Assembly: GCA_026225395.1 (NCBI GenBank)
Contig: JAMFSR010000037.1
Span: forward strand, 173,052-237,051
DNA length: 64,000 bases
Reading direction: 5' to 3'
DNA from: Granulicella sapmiensis
Lineage (GTDB): Bacteria > Acidobacteriota > Terriglobia > Terriglobales > Acidobacteriaceae
Made by a program: the position numbers and the translations under genes. This document shows, one piece after another, positions 44,925-53,667 of the stretch. Position 1 is the stretch's first letter. Each line of letters begins with the position of its first letter. A model generated the notes under the pieces. That model was not told the DNA's origin and did no database searches. It saw only the letters and a program-made list of their open reading frames with translations.

Positions 44925-45362
44925 TCACGCGCCTTTATCTTCGTTCCCATAGAGTTTCACGCGGGCCCCGGTTTCGATGGCGGTTCCTTTGAGGCTCGCT
45001 TCAAAAGCGAAGAACACCGGCAGAAGCTCAGCGGGATAGACGTCGTCAGAACCGCTTCGCAACTCCACCCAATAGGGCCGCTCGCTATCGGGTAGGCAAG
45101 GAAGTACACAATCGTAAAGTTCCTCGTTCGTCGGACCAGTGTATTTACCCGTCAGCCGCGATCCGGAGATGGACGCCAAGTCAATTTCGACTGCCATGCG
45201 CGCAACCTCCCGCAGGGTCTCCGGTGACGCGAGTATGGCCGCCAATAACGTCGATTGCTCGAACGAAAAACTGGCGGTGACTTTCAGATTGACACTCACC
45301 TCGAAGTCCGCATAGAAACGCAACTTCACGGGTGCAGGTACTACGTCGGAAGACAGTTCCAT
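44925..45362 (-). CDS. Hypothetical protein in the accessory cluster
   Basis: 145 residues from ATG 45362 with GGAGGGG just upstream. Acidic, mixed alpha/beta: VKLRFYADFEVSVNLKVTAS, LAAILASPETLREVARMAVE, RPYWVELRSGSDDVYPAELL. No signal peptide, no known motif. It follows the KH gene by 53 bp in the same direction, so probably the last gene of the HD-GYP/KH unit. Confidence 0.65.
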   Translation of the reverse strand: MELSSDVVPAPVKLRFYADFEVSVNLKVTASFSFEQSTLLAAILASPETLREVARMAVEIDLASISGSRLTGKYTGPTNEELYDCVLPCLPDSERPYWVELRSGSDDVYPAELLPVFFAFEASLKGTAIETGARVKLYGNEDKGA

Positions 45363-45415
45363 CGGCCCCTCCAAAGTCCATTTTCCTGCCGAGCACTCAT
45401 GCTGTCACTCCTTCA

Positions 45416-45703
45416 TCACTGCATCGGACGATCTTCCTCTTCAATGTTCAATGCATAGCGACGATGAACTTTCATGCCTGCTGCGGAAAGAACTGTGCGT
45501 AACGAACGAGCGGTGCGGCCTTGCTTTCCGATAAGTTTGCCTCTGTCGCAAAGAGCCACATGCACGTTGAGCGTTGTCAGCGTCTCTTCCTTTACGCAAT
45601 TTATCTGGACAGATTGTTCGTCATCCACTAGGCTTCGGACGATAGCTGACATGAGCCTCAGTACAGGGTCTTCTCCGGCGGCAAGCGGCTGGGACGTTGT
45701 CAT
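45416..45703 (-). CDS. KH-domain RNA-binding protein (KhpA-like)
   Basis: 95 residues from ATG 45703 with AAGGAGAG upstream. VLRLMSAIVRSLVDDEQSVQ leads to the KH loop GKLIGKQGRTARSL (GxxG at 59-62) and VLSAAGMKVHRRYALNI. This is the KhpA form, which normally sits with rpsP and rimM; here it lies in accessory DNA behind an HD-GYP gene. RNA target unknown. Confidence 0.88.
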   Translation of the reverse strand: MTTSQPLAAGEDPVLRLMSAIVRSLVDDEQSVQINCVKEETLTTLNVHVALCDRGKLIGKQGRTARSLRTVLSAAGMKVHRRYALNIEEEDRPMQ

Positions 45704-45723
45704 GGTGCTCTCCTTGTATAGGG

Positions 45724-46329
45724 TCAAAGCGAGCGCGACGGCTTTTGGGAAGCGTTCATCGCTTTCACCATAGTTGCAAAATCAGATAAAAGATCAAGGT
45801 CAAGGCGCGTTCGCTTTTTGGACATCCGCTCCAAAGCTTCATCCCAGAACATCACGTCAGCATACGGCCGAGGCTCCGTCATCGCCGCAAACACATCGCA
45901 GAGCGTGACCATTCTGACGGGCCAGGATATCCGTCCACCGGTCAGTTTCCGCGGATAGCCCGTTCCGTCAAGCCTTTCGTGATGGTCACGAACGACCGAG
46001 AGAAGAATCTCATCTGTCTCGCCTGCTTCTAGCAGTAACTCATATCCAAGCTGCGGATGTGCGCGTACGATCGAAAGTTGTTCGGGCGTGAGCGGCAATG
46101 GCTGCCTAAGGAGGGCTGCCGGAACCTTGATCTTTCCGATGTCATGCAGAAGGCCGGCTCGCCTCAGCGTGTGCTGCTCGGCCTCAGGTCGTCCCAGAAA
46201 GGCTGCGAATGATGCCGCCAGCCTCGAAACCATGATGCTATGACGATATAGTGCGGTGTCGTGGGCACGCGCAAGGTCCATCCATTTCGAGACCCGGCGA
46301 AGTTGATGATTGGTTCTGGGAGGGATCAC
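45724..46329 (-). CDS. Stand-alone HD-GYP phosphodiesterase
   Basis: 201 residues from GTG 46329 with GAGGAG 6 nt upstream. HD pair in LLHDIGKIKVP (His62-Asp63) and HHERLDGTGYP (116-126) complete the HD-GYP signature; DVFAAMTEPRPY follows. There is no receiver or sensor domain. It should hydrolyse cyclic di-GMP (or a related dinucleotide). Transcribed with the KH gene 20 bp downstream. Confidence 0.9.
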   Translation of the reverse strand: MIPPRTNHQLRRVSKWMDLARAHDTALYRHSIMVSRLAASFAAFLGRPEAEQHTLRRAGLLHDIGKIKVPAALLRQPLPLTPEQLSIVRAHPQLGYELLLEAGETDEILLSVVRDHHERLDGTGYPRKLTGGRISWPVRMVTLCDVFAAMTEPRPYADVMFWDEALERMSKKRTRLDLDLLSDFATMVKAMNASQKPSRSL

Positions 46330-46418
46330 GCTCAGCTCCTCGACCGGCCCTCAGAAACAGATCTTCACGATGCGTCCGCAATGCCGACAGCACAAATCAA
46401 GCCGTTTGAGTGCCGACC

Positions 46419-46468
46419 ATTATCGTGTGCAAGTTTATCATGGGTGGACACTATCGTGTGCAGGTTTT
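46419..46468. repeat. Two direct repeats between the HD-GYP and XRE genes
   Basis: ATTATCGTGTGCAAGTTT (46419) and ACTATCGTGTGCAGGTTT (46450), core TATCGTGTGCA, spaced 31 bp (about three helical turns). They lie in the divergent promoter region and are likely operators. Confidence 0.7.
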
Positions 46469-46512
46469 CACATCAATGAGTGCGCAAAACCAATCACAGG
46501 CTGTTATTCGGA

Positions 46513-46701
46513 ATGAGACTACGAGAGCTGCGCCTGGAGCGTGGTTTGTCCCAAGAGAAGCTGGCTGAAATTGCGAACGTACACCGGAACTACGTTGGCG
46601 TCTTAGAGCGTGGCAATCAAAGCGCGTCGCTCGACGCTATCTGCAAGTTGGCATTCGCGCTTGGCGTGAAGCCTGCAGAACTTCTCAACACGCTCCCATA
46701 A
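46513..46701 (+). CDS. Small XRE-family regulator
   Basis: 62 residues from ATG 46513; GTG 46480 is an alternative. The whole protein is one HTH_3 domain: MRLRELRLERGLSQEKLAEI, ANVHRNYVGVLERGNQSASL and a final helix AFALGVKPAELLNTL. Divergent from the HD-GYP unit; the direct repeats upstream suggest it controls both. Confidence 0.85.
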   Translation: MRLRELRLERGLSQEKLAEIANVHRNYVGVLERGNQSASLDAICKLAFALGVKPAELLNTLP

Positions 46702-46760
46702 TCCTTTCCCTACGGCCAGCAAGCCCCATTTTTAGTGTACCCGTCTTCCCCTCGTGCGTT

Positions 46761-46804
46761 GCTCCTGCATGGCAGGAGCGCCTATGCCCGCCCTCCCGAC
46801 GGGC
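46761..46804 (+). promoter_or_regulatory. Hairpins in the mobA leader, possible cofactor-responsive RNA
   Basis: GCTCCTGC-ATG-GCAGGAGC (46761-46779) followed by a GCCCG...CGGGC hairpin (46786-46804) containing CCTCCCGA. They lie 100-145 nt before the mobA start. A resemblance to part of the Moco RNA motif is only an impression. Confidence 0.3.
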
Positions 46805-46904
46805 TCGATATCATAAATAGTCTGTATTTCATTCCTGGATCGTGCAGAATACGTGAGATCAACGAGGCTGTCAGACAACCTGCAAAAAAAGAGAGGTCCG
46901 CCGG

Positions 46905-47486
46905 ATGAAAGAGCGATACAGGGAAAGCGTTGCGGGCTTTGTTCTCGCAGGAGGACACAGCCGACGTATGGGACGCGACAAGGCGTTGCTCTCTTATGGG
47001 CATACGACAATGCTGGGTCACGCCTTGGGAGTCCTGCGCGCAGTCTGCGACGAGGTGGCGATTGCGGGCAGTCGGGACGATCTCACTTCCTTTGCATCGG
47101 TGGTTGCGGACCAGTTCATAGATTGCGGCCCGCTCAGCGGGATGCACGCAGCTTTGCAGCACTCGAAGTCTGACTGGAATATTTTTCTTGCAGTAGACCT
47201 TGCGCGCGTTGAGCCTTTGCATGTGAAACTGCTGCTGAAGCAGCCTCGCTTGTCCGGCACAGTAGCCGTGATCGCAGAAGCAGATGGACAGTTACAGCCG
47301 CTGCTCGGACTTTACCACCGGAAGCTCGCCGGACCGATTGAGCGGGCGCTGCTTGCTGGAGAACGAACGGTGATTCCGGTGATTGAGTCCATCTGCGCTC
47401 CGAATGGTCTGCTACGCGTAGTGTTTCCGGCATCTGCGCTGATAAACCTGAATACGCCGGATGAGTTGGCAGCACTATTCCCATGA
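46905..47486 (+). CDS. mobA: Molybdenum cofactor guanylyltransferase
   Basis: 193 residues. The nucleotide-binding signature VAGFVLAGGHSRRMGRDKAL and CGPLSGMHAALQHS are clear. The usual VDxPF metal-site motif reads AVDLARVEP here, a variant. It adds GMP to molybdopterin to give MGD, the cofactor of the neighbouring nitrate reductase. It heads toward the convergent end of the nitrate operon. Confidence 0.93.
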   Translation: MKERYRESVAGFVLAGGHSRRMGRDKALLSYGHTTMLGHALGVLRAVCDEVAIAGSRDDLTSFASVVADQFIDCGPLSGMHAALQHSKSDWNIFLAVDLARVEPLHVKLLLKQPRLSGTVAVIAEADGQLQPLLGLYHRKLAGPIERALLAGERTVIPVIESICAPNGLLRVVFPASALINLNTPDELAALFP

Positions 47487-47520
47487 CTGCGCCATCCATA
47501 TAAGGCTTGTTCAATTCCCA

Positions 47521-47904
47521 TCAGCACACAGCGCCAGCCATGGGATGTGGAAAGGTGTCGATGTTGTCAGCGTCGCTGCGATCCAGACATGCAAAATCTT
47601 TCTCCACGCTGATATCTAAAGTGCCGTGAAGACCGACATCAATCTTGGCGTAAATTCCTACCCGGTCGGTCTCTGCCCATGTTACTGCCTCCTCTTTGGG
47701 GACAACAATCGCCACTTCCGATGACCTATATCGGATTTGTGGGCTGTTCAACGCGGCTTCGGATACAAGCGCGTATGTCAAACTGTATTCCGCACTTGGA
47801 GCAAAGTAGACTGTCTCCTCAATGCGCCCTGCCGCGATCAGCTTCAATACCTCCGAGCGAGTGATCCGCAATCTTATGGAGTTACCTTTAATTCGTAGCT
47901 TCAC
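47521..47904 (-). CDS. Small conserved protein at the end of the nitrate operon (DUF7009-like)
   Basis: 127 residues from GTG 47904 with GAGGT 6 nt upstream; an earlier opening to 48006 overlaps the haemoglobin gene. Start VKLRIKGNSIRLRITRSEVL, then YSLTYALVS, IVVPKEEAVTWAETDRVGI and a Cys-containing tail. I recall similar proteins (DUF7009) beside nitrate-use genes, but this assignment is tentative. Function unknown. Confidence 0.7.
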   Translation of the reverse strand: MKLRIKGNSIRLRITRSEVLKLIAAGRIEETVYFAPSAEYSLTYALVSEAALNSPQIRYRSSEVAIVVPKEEAVTWAETDRVGIYAKIDVGLHGTLDISVEKDFACLDRSDADNIDTFPHPMAGAVC

Positions 47905-47968
47905 ATGGCACCTCTGCTTCCCCCAGGGAACGGGAGTATAGCTTGCTCTGGCGTTACGAGAACACCCA

Positions 47969-48355
47969 TTAGCTTGGCAGGTTCGTTGCTGGTTTCGTAT
48001 TAACAATCTGGCTTGCCAACGGTATTACCGCACTGGCTACTTCACCGATGATTTCTTCGGAAACGCCCAACTCGCCCAGCGTTTCCACCAGGTGGGTGGC
48101 GACCAGATCAAAATGACATTGTTCGATCGCCAGTTTAGCGTGGGCCTTCTGCATCGAGCCGCCGTTATATTGCTTCGGTCCGCCCAATGCCGGAGAAAGA
48201 AAGGCCGCCTGGTGCGCCTTCAGCCGTGGCATGGGGACGCCGACGAAAAAGTGATTCAGTTGAGTATCCGCGAGTACGCGTTCATAGAAGCGATCCACGG
48301 CGGCATTAATCGCCGCTTCCCCGCCGATGCGTTGATACAGGGTTCCTTCGCTCAT
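47969..48355 (-). CDS. glbN: Group I truncated haemoglobin
   Basis: 128 residues with AAGGAG before the ATG. TLYQRIGGEAAINAAVDRFY and YERVLADTQLNHFFVGV are the TrHbN opening; proximal His72 lies in MQKAHAKLAIEQCHFD and Tyr24 is at the distal B10 position. The ligand set suggests nitric oxide or oxygen binding. Position in the nitrate operon suggests removal of NO formed from nitrite. Confidence 0.93.
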   Translation of the reverse strand: MSEGTLYQRIGGEAAINAAVDRFYERVLADTQLNHFFVGVPMPRLKAHQAAFLSPALGGPKQYNGGSMQKAHAKLAIEQCHFDLVATHLVETLGELGVSEEIIGEVASAVIPLASQIVNTKPATNLPS

Positions 48356-48451
48356 GTCTTTCTCCTTTTCGTTGCTTCAGGTTGACCTACCTCCCGCAGG
48401 CAGGCAACCATCGTTCGGTCGATCCATCTGCCTCCACCGCGTCGGATTCCT

Positions 48452-49708
48452 TCAGTCGGCCGCAAGTACACCGTCGTCCGCAAATGCAACTTCACATGGC
48501 GTGTCCGAATGGGCGCGACCACCGGAGCTGACCCAGGTCTTAGTCCAACTGCGGGAAACGACACGCATCATGATCAAAATGAGGAAGGCGAGCGCGGCGT
48601 AGCAGATCCATCCCAACCGGTAACTGCCGGTATGCTGTTTGGATTGTCCGAGAACGTTGGGAAGAAGGCCGCCTCCGAGCGCACCAATTTCGCCAATCAT
48701 TCCGCCTGCAACTGCAGTGGTGAGGGGCCAGCGCAGAGGAACAAGCTGGAAAGTTGCTCCATTGCCCGCACCGAGCGCGGCGAAGCAGAGCATGAAGAGC
48801 AGCGTTGTGGCTGTGAGCGAGGGGGTCGTCATCAGGCCAAAGAGACCCGCAATGGCGATGAGAAAGACGACGGAGAGGGTGGTGATACCGCCGATCTTAT
48901 CGGCAAACCAGCCGCCAAGTACGCGCGTGAGGCTACCGGTGAGCGTAGCAAAGACGGTCAGTGTTCCGGCCTGTACCTTCGTTACGTGAAACTGACTGTA
49001 GTAGAAGGATGGCAGGAAGGTGGCGAGTCCTAGAAAGCCACCGAAGGTAATGATGTAGATCATGTTGAAGTACCATCCATCTGCTTCAAAGAGGCAGGAG
49101 AGATGCTCGCGAAGTGTGGCGCGTTCGATGTCTGGCGGCTCTTTGGCGAAAAAGATCATGACTCCAAGTGGAAGCAGCATCATCGCGGCGGCGAAGCCAT
49201 AGACGTGCTGCCAGCCGAAGTGCATGGCCAGACGCGGGGCGAAGAGCGCGGCGAGAGCGGTGCCACTATTGCCGGCTCCTGCAATGCCCATTGCAAGGCC
49301 TTTGTACCGCTTGGGAAACCATCCTGAACCCAGCGATAGGGCAACGCCGAAGCTCGCTCCTGCGATGCCCAGTAAGACGCCCATCGCCAGAACGTCGTGA
49401 TAGGTATGCACGAAGAAAAAGCCGTAGAGCAGCGCGATGACGATGGCTGACATCTCGACAATGGCGGCGTTCTTGCGTCCGATATATTGTGAGATTACGC
49501 CGAGCGGGAAGCGCATGAACGCGCCCGCTAGCGTTGGCACAGAGACCATGAAGCCTATCTGTGCCGGAGAGAGGTGAAAGTTCTGGCTGATGAACGGACC
49601 CATGGCACCGTTAAGCACCCAGATCGCGAAGCTGAAGTCGAAGTATAGAAAGGCGGCGAGAAGTGTCGGCGGGTGGCCGGACTTCATAAATGCTTTGTAG
49701 CTTGCCAT
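48452..49708 (-). CDS. NarK/NasA-type nitrate/nitrite MFS transporter
   Basis: 418 residues with about 12 helices. GGAGGAATTTCC precedes ATG 49708. Helix 1 DFSFAIWVLNGAMGPFISQN and motif MRFPLGVISQYIGRKNAAIV match NarK/NRT2 transporters; GIAGASFGVALSLGSGWFPK and GAGNSGTALAALFAPRLAMH are the two nitrate-signature Gly-rich segments. It imports nitrate for the reductase encoded next to it. Confidence 0.93.
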   Translation of the reverse strand: MASYKAFMKSGHPPTLLAAFLYFDFSFAIWVLNGAMGPFISQNFHLSPAQIGFMVSVPTLAGAFMRFPLGVISQYIGRKNAAIVEMSAIVIALLYGFFFVHTYHDVLAMGVLLGIAGASFGVALSLGSGWFPKRYKGLAMGIAGAGNSGTALAALFAPRLAMHFGWQHVYGFAAAMMLLPLGVMIFFAKEPPDIERATLREHLSCLFEADGWYFNMIYIITFGGFLGLATFLPSFYYSQFHVTKVQAGTLTVFATLTGSLTRVLGGWFADKIGGITTLSVVFLIAIAGLFGLMTTPSLTATTLLFMLCFAALGAGNGATFQLVPLRWPLTTAVAGGMIGEIGALGGGLLPNVLGQSKQHTGSYRLGWICYAALAFLILIMMRVVSRSWTKTWVSSGGRAHSDTPCEVAFADDGVLAAD

Positions 49709-49825
49709 GGAAATTCCTCCGGAATAAGTTGGTCGTGCTGGGTGTGTCGGGCCTTGGAAGCAACGTCATGGTTGCTTCCTGGGCTGGCAGACACCGGCTG
49801 CTGGGCCGGGGGAAATTGATGCCAC

Positions 49826-51991
49826 TTAGACAGCGGCTGTTTTCTCGATGCGAACGGCACACTGCTTGAAGTTCGGCTCGCGCGAGATTGGATCGAATGC
49901 TCCGAGGGTGACTAGATTCGAGTTGGTCTCGGAGAAGTGAAAGGGCATAAACACTTGGCCGGGTGCGACGATCGCGGTGATACGCAACTCAAGGTTGGCG
50001 ACTTTGCTGCGCCGGGAAATAACAGTGACGCGATCATGCGAGCGCAACTTGAGACGACTGGCGTCGAGAGGATTCATCTCCAGCCATGCGTTGGGCACCA
50101 TCTTGTTGAGCATGTCCACCTGCGCGGTCTTTGTGCGGGTGTGCCAATGCTCAACGGTGCGTCCGGTGTTGAGGATGAAGTCGAATTCGTGGTTGGGTTG
50201 CTCGATAAACGGCTCGCATGGGACGAGGTGCAGCTTGGCTCGACCGTCGGCTGTGGGGAAGATGCCGTCTGTATAGAGGCGTTCGCCGCCCCACTGCAGC
50301 CCGCCAGCAGATTCAATCTCATCCCATGTGAATTGGCTGTAATCGCACATGCGGCCCGCCGAGATGCGCTGCCATTCAAGAAAGGCGTCATGTGTTGTTG
50401 TCCAGCCGGGATAGAGCATCTGCCGCACGCCAAGCCGCTCCGCTAGATCGAGGAAGATGTCGAAGTCCGCACGGGCCTCTCCCGGCGGAGCGACGACGCG
50501 ATTCGCTTTGCTGACGCGGCGTTCGGAGTTGGTGTAGGTGCCTTCCTTTTCGCCCCATATGGCAGCAGGCAGAACGAGATCGGCAAAGTCGCTAGTGGGG
50601 GTAGGATGGAAACCGTCCTGTACAACGAGAAACTCAACATTGTGTAGGGCTTGTTCGAGCAGCCGGTAGTTGGGGAAGGACACGGCGGGATTGGTCGCGA
50701 TAAACCACAGCGCCTTGATCTTTCCCGCGACAGCGGCCTCAATGATGTCTGGATATGCGAGTCCGCGCGCCTTTGGGATCGAGCGTACATCCACATTCCA
50801 AAGTCGGGCGAGTTCTTCGCGGTCCTCGGGGTTGTCGAACTTGCGATAGCCAGGCAGAGAGGAAGTGAACCCGCTCTCGCGAGTGCCCATTGCATTGCAC
50901 TGGCCGGTGATAGAGAACGGCGCAGCGCCGACGCGACCGATGTTACCGGTGATAAGAGCCAGGTTGTTGATCGCGGTTACGGTGACCGCGCCCTGCGTTG
51001 AGTGATTGACTCCCATAGTCCAGCCGATGAAGGCCGCCTTGGCGCGACCATAGAGCACAGCGACATGCTCGATTTGGGTGACGCTCAGGCCGGTGACCTC
51101 CGCGACGTGTTGCGGCGTGAAGCTTTTGACGAAAGCGGCCAATTCGTCGAAGCCATTGGTGTGCTTAGCGATGTAGTCGCGATCGATCAATCCGTCGCGA
51201 ATGAGGATATGAGCAATGCCGTTGATGAGCGCGATGTCGCTGCGTGGCTTTACTGGAAGGTGGATATCCGCCATCATCGCGGTCTTGGTGACGCGGGGAT
51301 CAACGACGATGAGCGTCCGTTGCTTGTTGCGTTCCAGCCGGTTGCAAAGGATTGGATGATTGTCGGCGATGTTCGCGCCGATCAGCAGAATTACGTCAGC
51401 AGTCTCAAGATCGACATAGCTTCCGGGAGGTCCATCGCTTCCGAAGGAGAGCTTGTATCCCGAGACGGCGCTTGCCATGCAGAGCGTCGTATTGCCGTCG
51501 TGGTTGGGCGTACGAAAGCCGAGTTGTACGAGCTTGCCGAGTGTATAAAATTCCTCGGTAAGCAACTGGCCGGTTCCGACGACACCGAGCGAGGGGAATC
51601 CATACTTCTCTTGAATCGAGCCGATGCGCTCGATCATCGTTTCGAGCGCTTCTTCCCATGAGACGGGTTCGAGTTTGCCATTCTTTCTCAGCAGTGGCTG
51701 TGTGGTCCGCCCCGGCGCGGCGAGGACATGATGTTCGCTCAATCCCTTGGGGCAGAGCTTGCCGCGATTCACCGGATGGTCAGGATTGCCGCGAGCTGCG
51801 ACAGCTTTGCCGTTCTTGACGCCGATCAACATGCCGCAGCCGACCGAGCAGTACCCGCAGGTGGTCTTGACCCACTTGTCAGCAACGCGTGACTCTGAGA
51901 TATAGCCGTAGCGCGCGTCCTCGCCGTAGGCATAGCGAGCTTGGGCGGTGTCAATGCCGGCCAGGCGGCGAAGTTTGCTCAAGATACTCAT
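49826..51991 (-). CDS. nasA: Molybdopterin nitrate reductase, catalytic subunit (NasA/NarB-like)
   Basis: 721 residues. [4Fe-4S] motif CGYCSVGCGMLIGV...KLCPKG at about 46-85. The Mo-ligand Cys is in NTTLCMASAVSGYKLSFGSD. MGD-binding segments such as VDPRVTKTAMMADIHLPVKP, and a C-terminal molybdopterin dinucleotide domain (FDFILNTGRTVEHWHTRTKT), are intact. There is no Tat signal, so it is cytoplasmic. Its start overlaps the Fe-S/anchor gene (ATGA). It reduces nitrate to nitrite. Confidence 0.93.
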   Translation of the reverse strand: MSILSKLRRLAGIDTAQARYAYGEDARYGYISESRVADKWVKTTCGYCSVGCGMLIGVKNGKAVAARGNPDHPVNRGKLCPKGLSEHHVLAAPGRTTQPLLRKNGKLEPVSWEEALETMIERIGSIQEKYGFPSLGVVGTGQLLTEEFYTLGKLVQLGFRTPNHDGNTTLCMASAVSGYKLSFGSDGPPGSYVDLETADVILLIGANIADNHPILCNRLERNKQRTLIVVDPRVTKTAMMADIHLPVKPRSDIALINGIAHILIRDGLIDRDYIAKHTNGFDELAAFVKSFTPQHVAEVTGLSVTQIEHVAVLYGRAKAAFIGWTMGVNHSTQGAVTVTAINNLALITGNIGRVGAAPFSITGQCNAMGTRESGFTSSLPGYRKFDNPEDREELARLWNVDVRSIPKARGLAYPDIIEAAVAGKIKALWFIATNPAVSFPNYRLLEQALHNVEFLVVQDGFHPTPTSDFADLVLPAAIWGEKEGTYTNSERRVSKANRVVAPPGEARADFDIFLDLAERLGVRQMLYPGWTTTHDAFLEWQRISAGRMCDYSQFTWDEIESAGGLQWGGERLYTDGIFPTADGRAKLHLVPCEPFIEQPNHEFDFILNTGRTVEHWHTRTKTAQVDMLNKMVPNAWLEMNPLDASRLKLRSHDRVTVISRRSKVANLELRITAIVAPGQVFMPFHFSETNSNLVTLGAFDPISREPNFKQCAVRIEKTAAV

Positions 51992-53622
51992 GCGGCCCTC
52001 GTACGAACGAAGGTGAGTGCCATATTGAGCGGCACGACCGATACAAAGAAGAGGTAGCGCGCCAAGAGTGCTCCGGCCCAGCCAAGGACAAGAGCGAAGA
52101 CCGGATGACCCGAGGCAATAAGGACCACACTAAGGGCGACAAAAACAAAGGAGGCGATAGTGCGTGGACGGAGCAGGTCGCTGGAAAGTAAGGAAAAGGC
52201 TGCGCGAGCCTCAAACAGCTTCGAGCTTTGCAAGCGATAGATACGCAGCGCTTGATTCAGCATCCATCCCAAAGCAGAGATGCCGGCGAAAAAGGTAGGC
52301 AGCCAACCTGCGATTAGCGTGGAAGGGTTTTCCGGCAGCGACGTTCTCGCAACCAGAGCCTGCGGAAGATTGCAGAGCACGGCGGCGAAGAGTGAACCCA
52401 GAAGGGCTGCGGTCAGGACAAAATCGACCGGAGTGTGTTGCATGTTCCACGAGGGGCGCGCAGGTACGAGATAGATATAGGCACTAGCCAGAGTCCCGGC
52501 AATGCCAAGTACCGCAGTAAGCCATGTGAGCTTCGTAATAAGGGCGGAGGGCAGCGCATGATGAAGTTGACCGGCCCCGGTACAGAGGGTTACTGCGGTG
52601 AGAGTGAAAAGGAATAGCGTGAAGAGCAGTACTTCGCGGCTAAGCCAGGAGCGGCGCCACATTTTGAGCGCCCGCCACGCATAGGCGGGCCTGCCGAGGT
52701 GCATGGTGGAGATTGTGAGCGCAATCGCCGCGACCAGGAGCAGGATACTGAGGCGAATCGTGTCGAGCTCGTGGCGTAGCAGTAAAACGAAGAGCGCACC
52801 GGTAACGGCCTGCATCAGAGTTGTCATGAATACCAGCGAGAGATGCGCGTGCTCAGGCCGTATCTGGCCGCTGTCAACGCGCTCCAAGGCAGCTCCGGTA
52901 TTTTCAGGCAAGGTTATCCGCGTAGTCGATACTGTATGGCCTGCGGATGGCATACCCGGACTGTCGGCGCTGGTGAAGTTCTCACGCCACTCCGCCATGT
53001 TCACAATTTCGATCTCGATCGCGGCTTCGGGACAAGCGTTCACACAGGCGGGTTCAAGGCCGTCTTCGAGACGGCCCTTACACATATCGCACTTGCCGAC
53101 GACACCACGTTCCGGGTTGAACTGAGGAACGCTGTAAGGGCAGTTCCACACGCAGTACTGACATCCGATGCAGGCATCGGTAGAGTGCATGACGATGCCG
53201 GTGACTGGGTCTTTCTTGTAGGCATCGACCGGGCAGCCCTTCAGACACTCGGCATCCAGACAATGGTTGCAACCCATCGAGAGATAGTGGCGTTGGGTGT
53301 CGGGATAGCTGCCGCCTTCGAGTTCGCCGATGCGACGCCAAAGGATATCCGCCGGGTTGCCGTTTTGCTCGTTGCACGCGACCTCGCAAGAGCGGCAGCC
53401 GATGCACTTGGTCATGTTGAAGTGAAAACGATACTGTTCGCCTTCGGCCAGCGGTCGGTCGGGAATCAGCGAAGGAAAGGCCGCGATCTCAACCCGATCC
53501 ACGAAGGTATTTGCAAAGGAGTGCGTAGGTGTTGCGGGGCCAAAGACCAGACCATTCTCGGTGAGCCGCACGAGGTTGTCGCTCTGACCGTCGATCGCTC
53601 GTTCGTGGAGTGGCAGTGGCAC
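51988..53622 (-). CDS. DmsB-DmsC-type fusion: four [4Fe-4S] clusters plus membrane anchor
   Basis: 544 residues from GTG 53622 after GAGGG. Residues 65-215 carry CIGCRSCEVAC, CNHCLDAECLKGCP, CIGCQYCVWNCP and CDMC...ACVNACP, binding four clusters as in DmsB. Residues 265-540 form about eight helices with DmsC-like motifs (MHLGRPAYAWRALKMWRRSW, SREVLLF). It would pass electrons from membrane quinol to the nitrate reductase with which it is translationally coupled. Confidence 0.9.
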   Translation of the reverse strand: MPLPLHERAIDGQSDNLVRLTENGLVFGPATPTHSFANTFVDRVEIAAFPSLIPDRPLAEGEQYRFHFNMTKCIGCRSCEVACNEQNGNPADILWRRIGELEGGSYPDTQRHYLSMGCNHCLDAECLKGCPVDAYKKDPVTGIVMHSTDACIGCQYCVWNCPYSVPQFNPERGVVGKCDMCKGRLEDGLEPACVNACPEAAIEIEIVNMAEWRENFTSADSPGMPSAGHTVSTTRITLPENTGAALERVDSGQIRPEHAHLSLVFMTTLMQAVTGALFVLLLRHELDTIRLSILLLVAAIALTISTMHLGRPAYAWRALKMWRRSWLSREVLLFTLFLFTLTAVTLCTGAGQLHHALPSALITKLTWLTAVLGIAGTLASAYIYLVPARPSWNMQHTPVDFVLTAALLGSLFAAVLCNLPQALVARTSLPENPSTLIAGWLPTFFAGISALGWMLNQALRIYRLQSSKLFEARAAFSLLSSDLLRPRTIASFVFVALSVVLIASGHPVFALVLGWAGALLARYLFFVSVVPLNMALTFVRTRAA

Positions 53623-53667
53623 GGTGACCCTCTTTTATCTGTATCGGTGGTTCATTACTGGGATACT

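Noticed and set aside
44170..44928. 252-codon minus-strand frame
   Set aside because: Antisense to the recombinase catalytic domain, which carries conserved residues.
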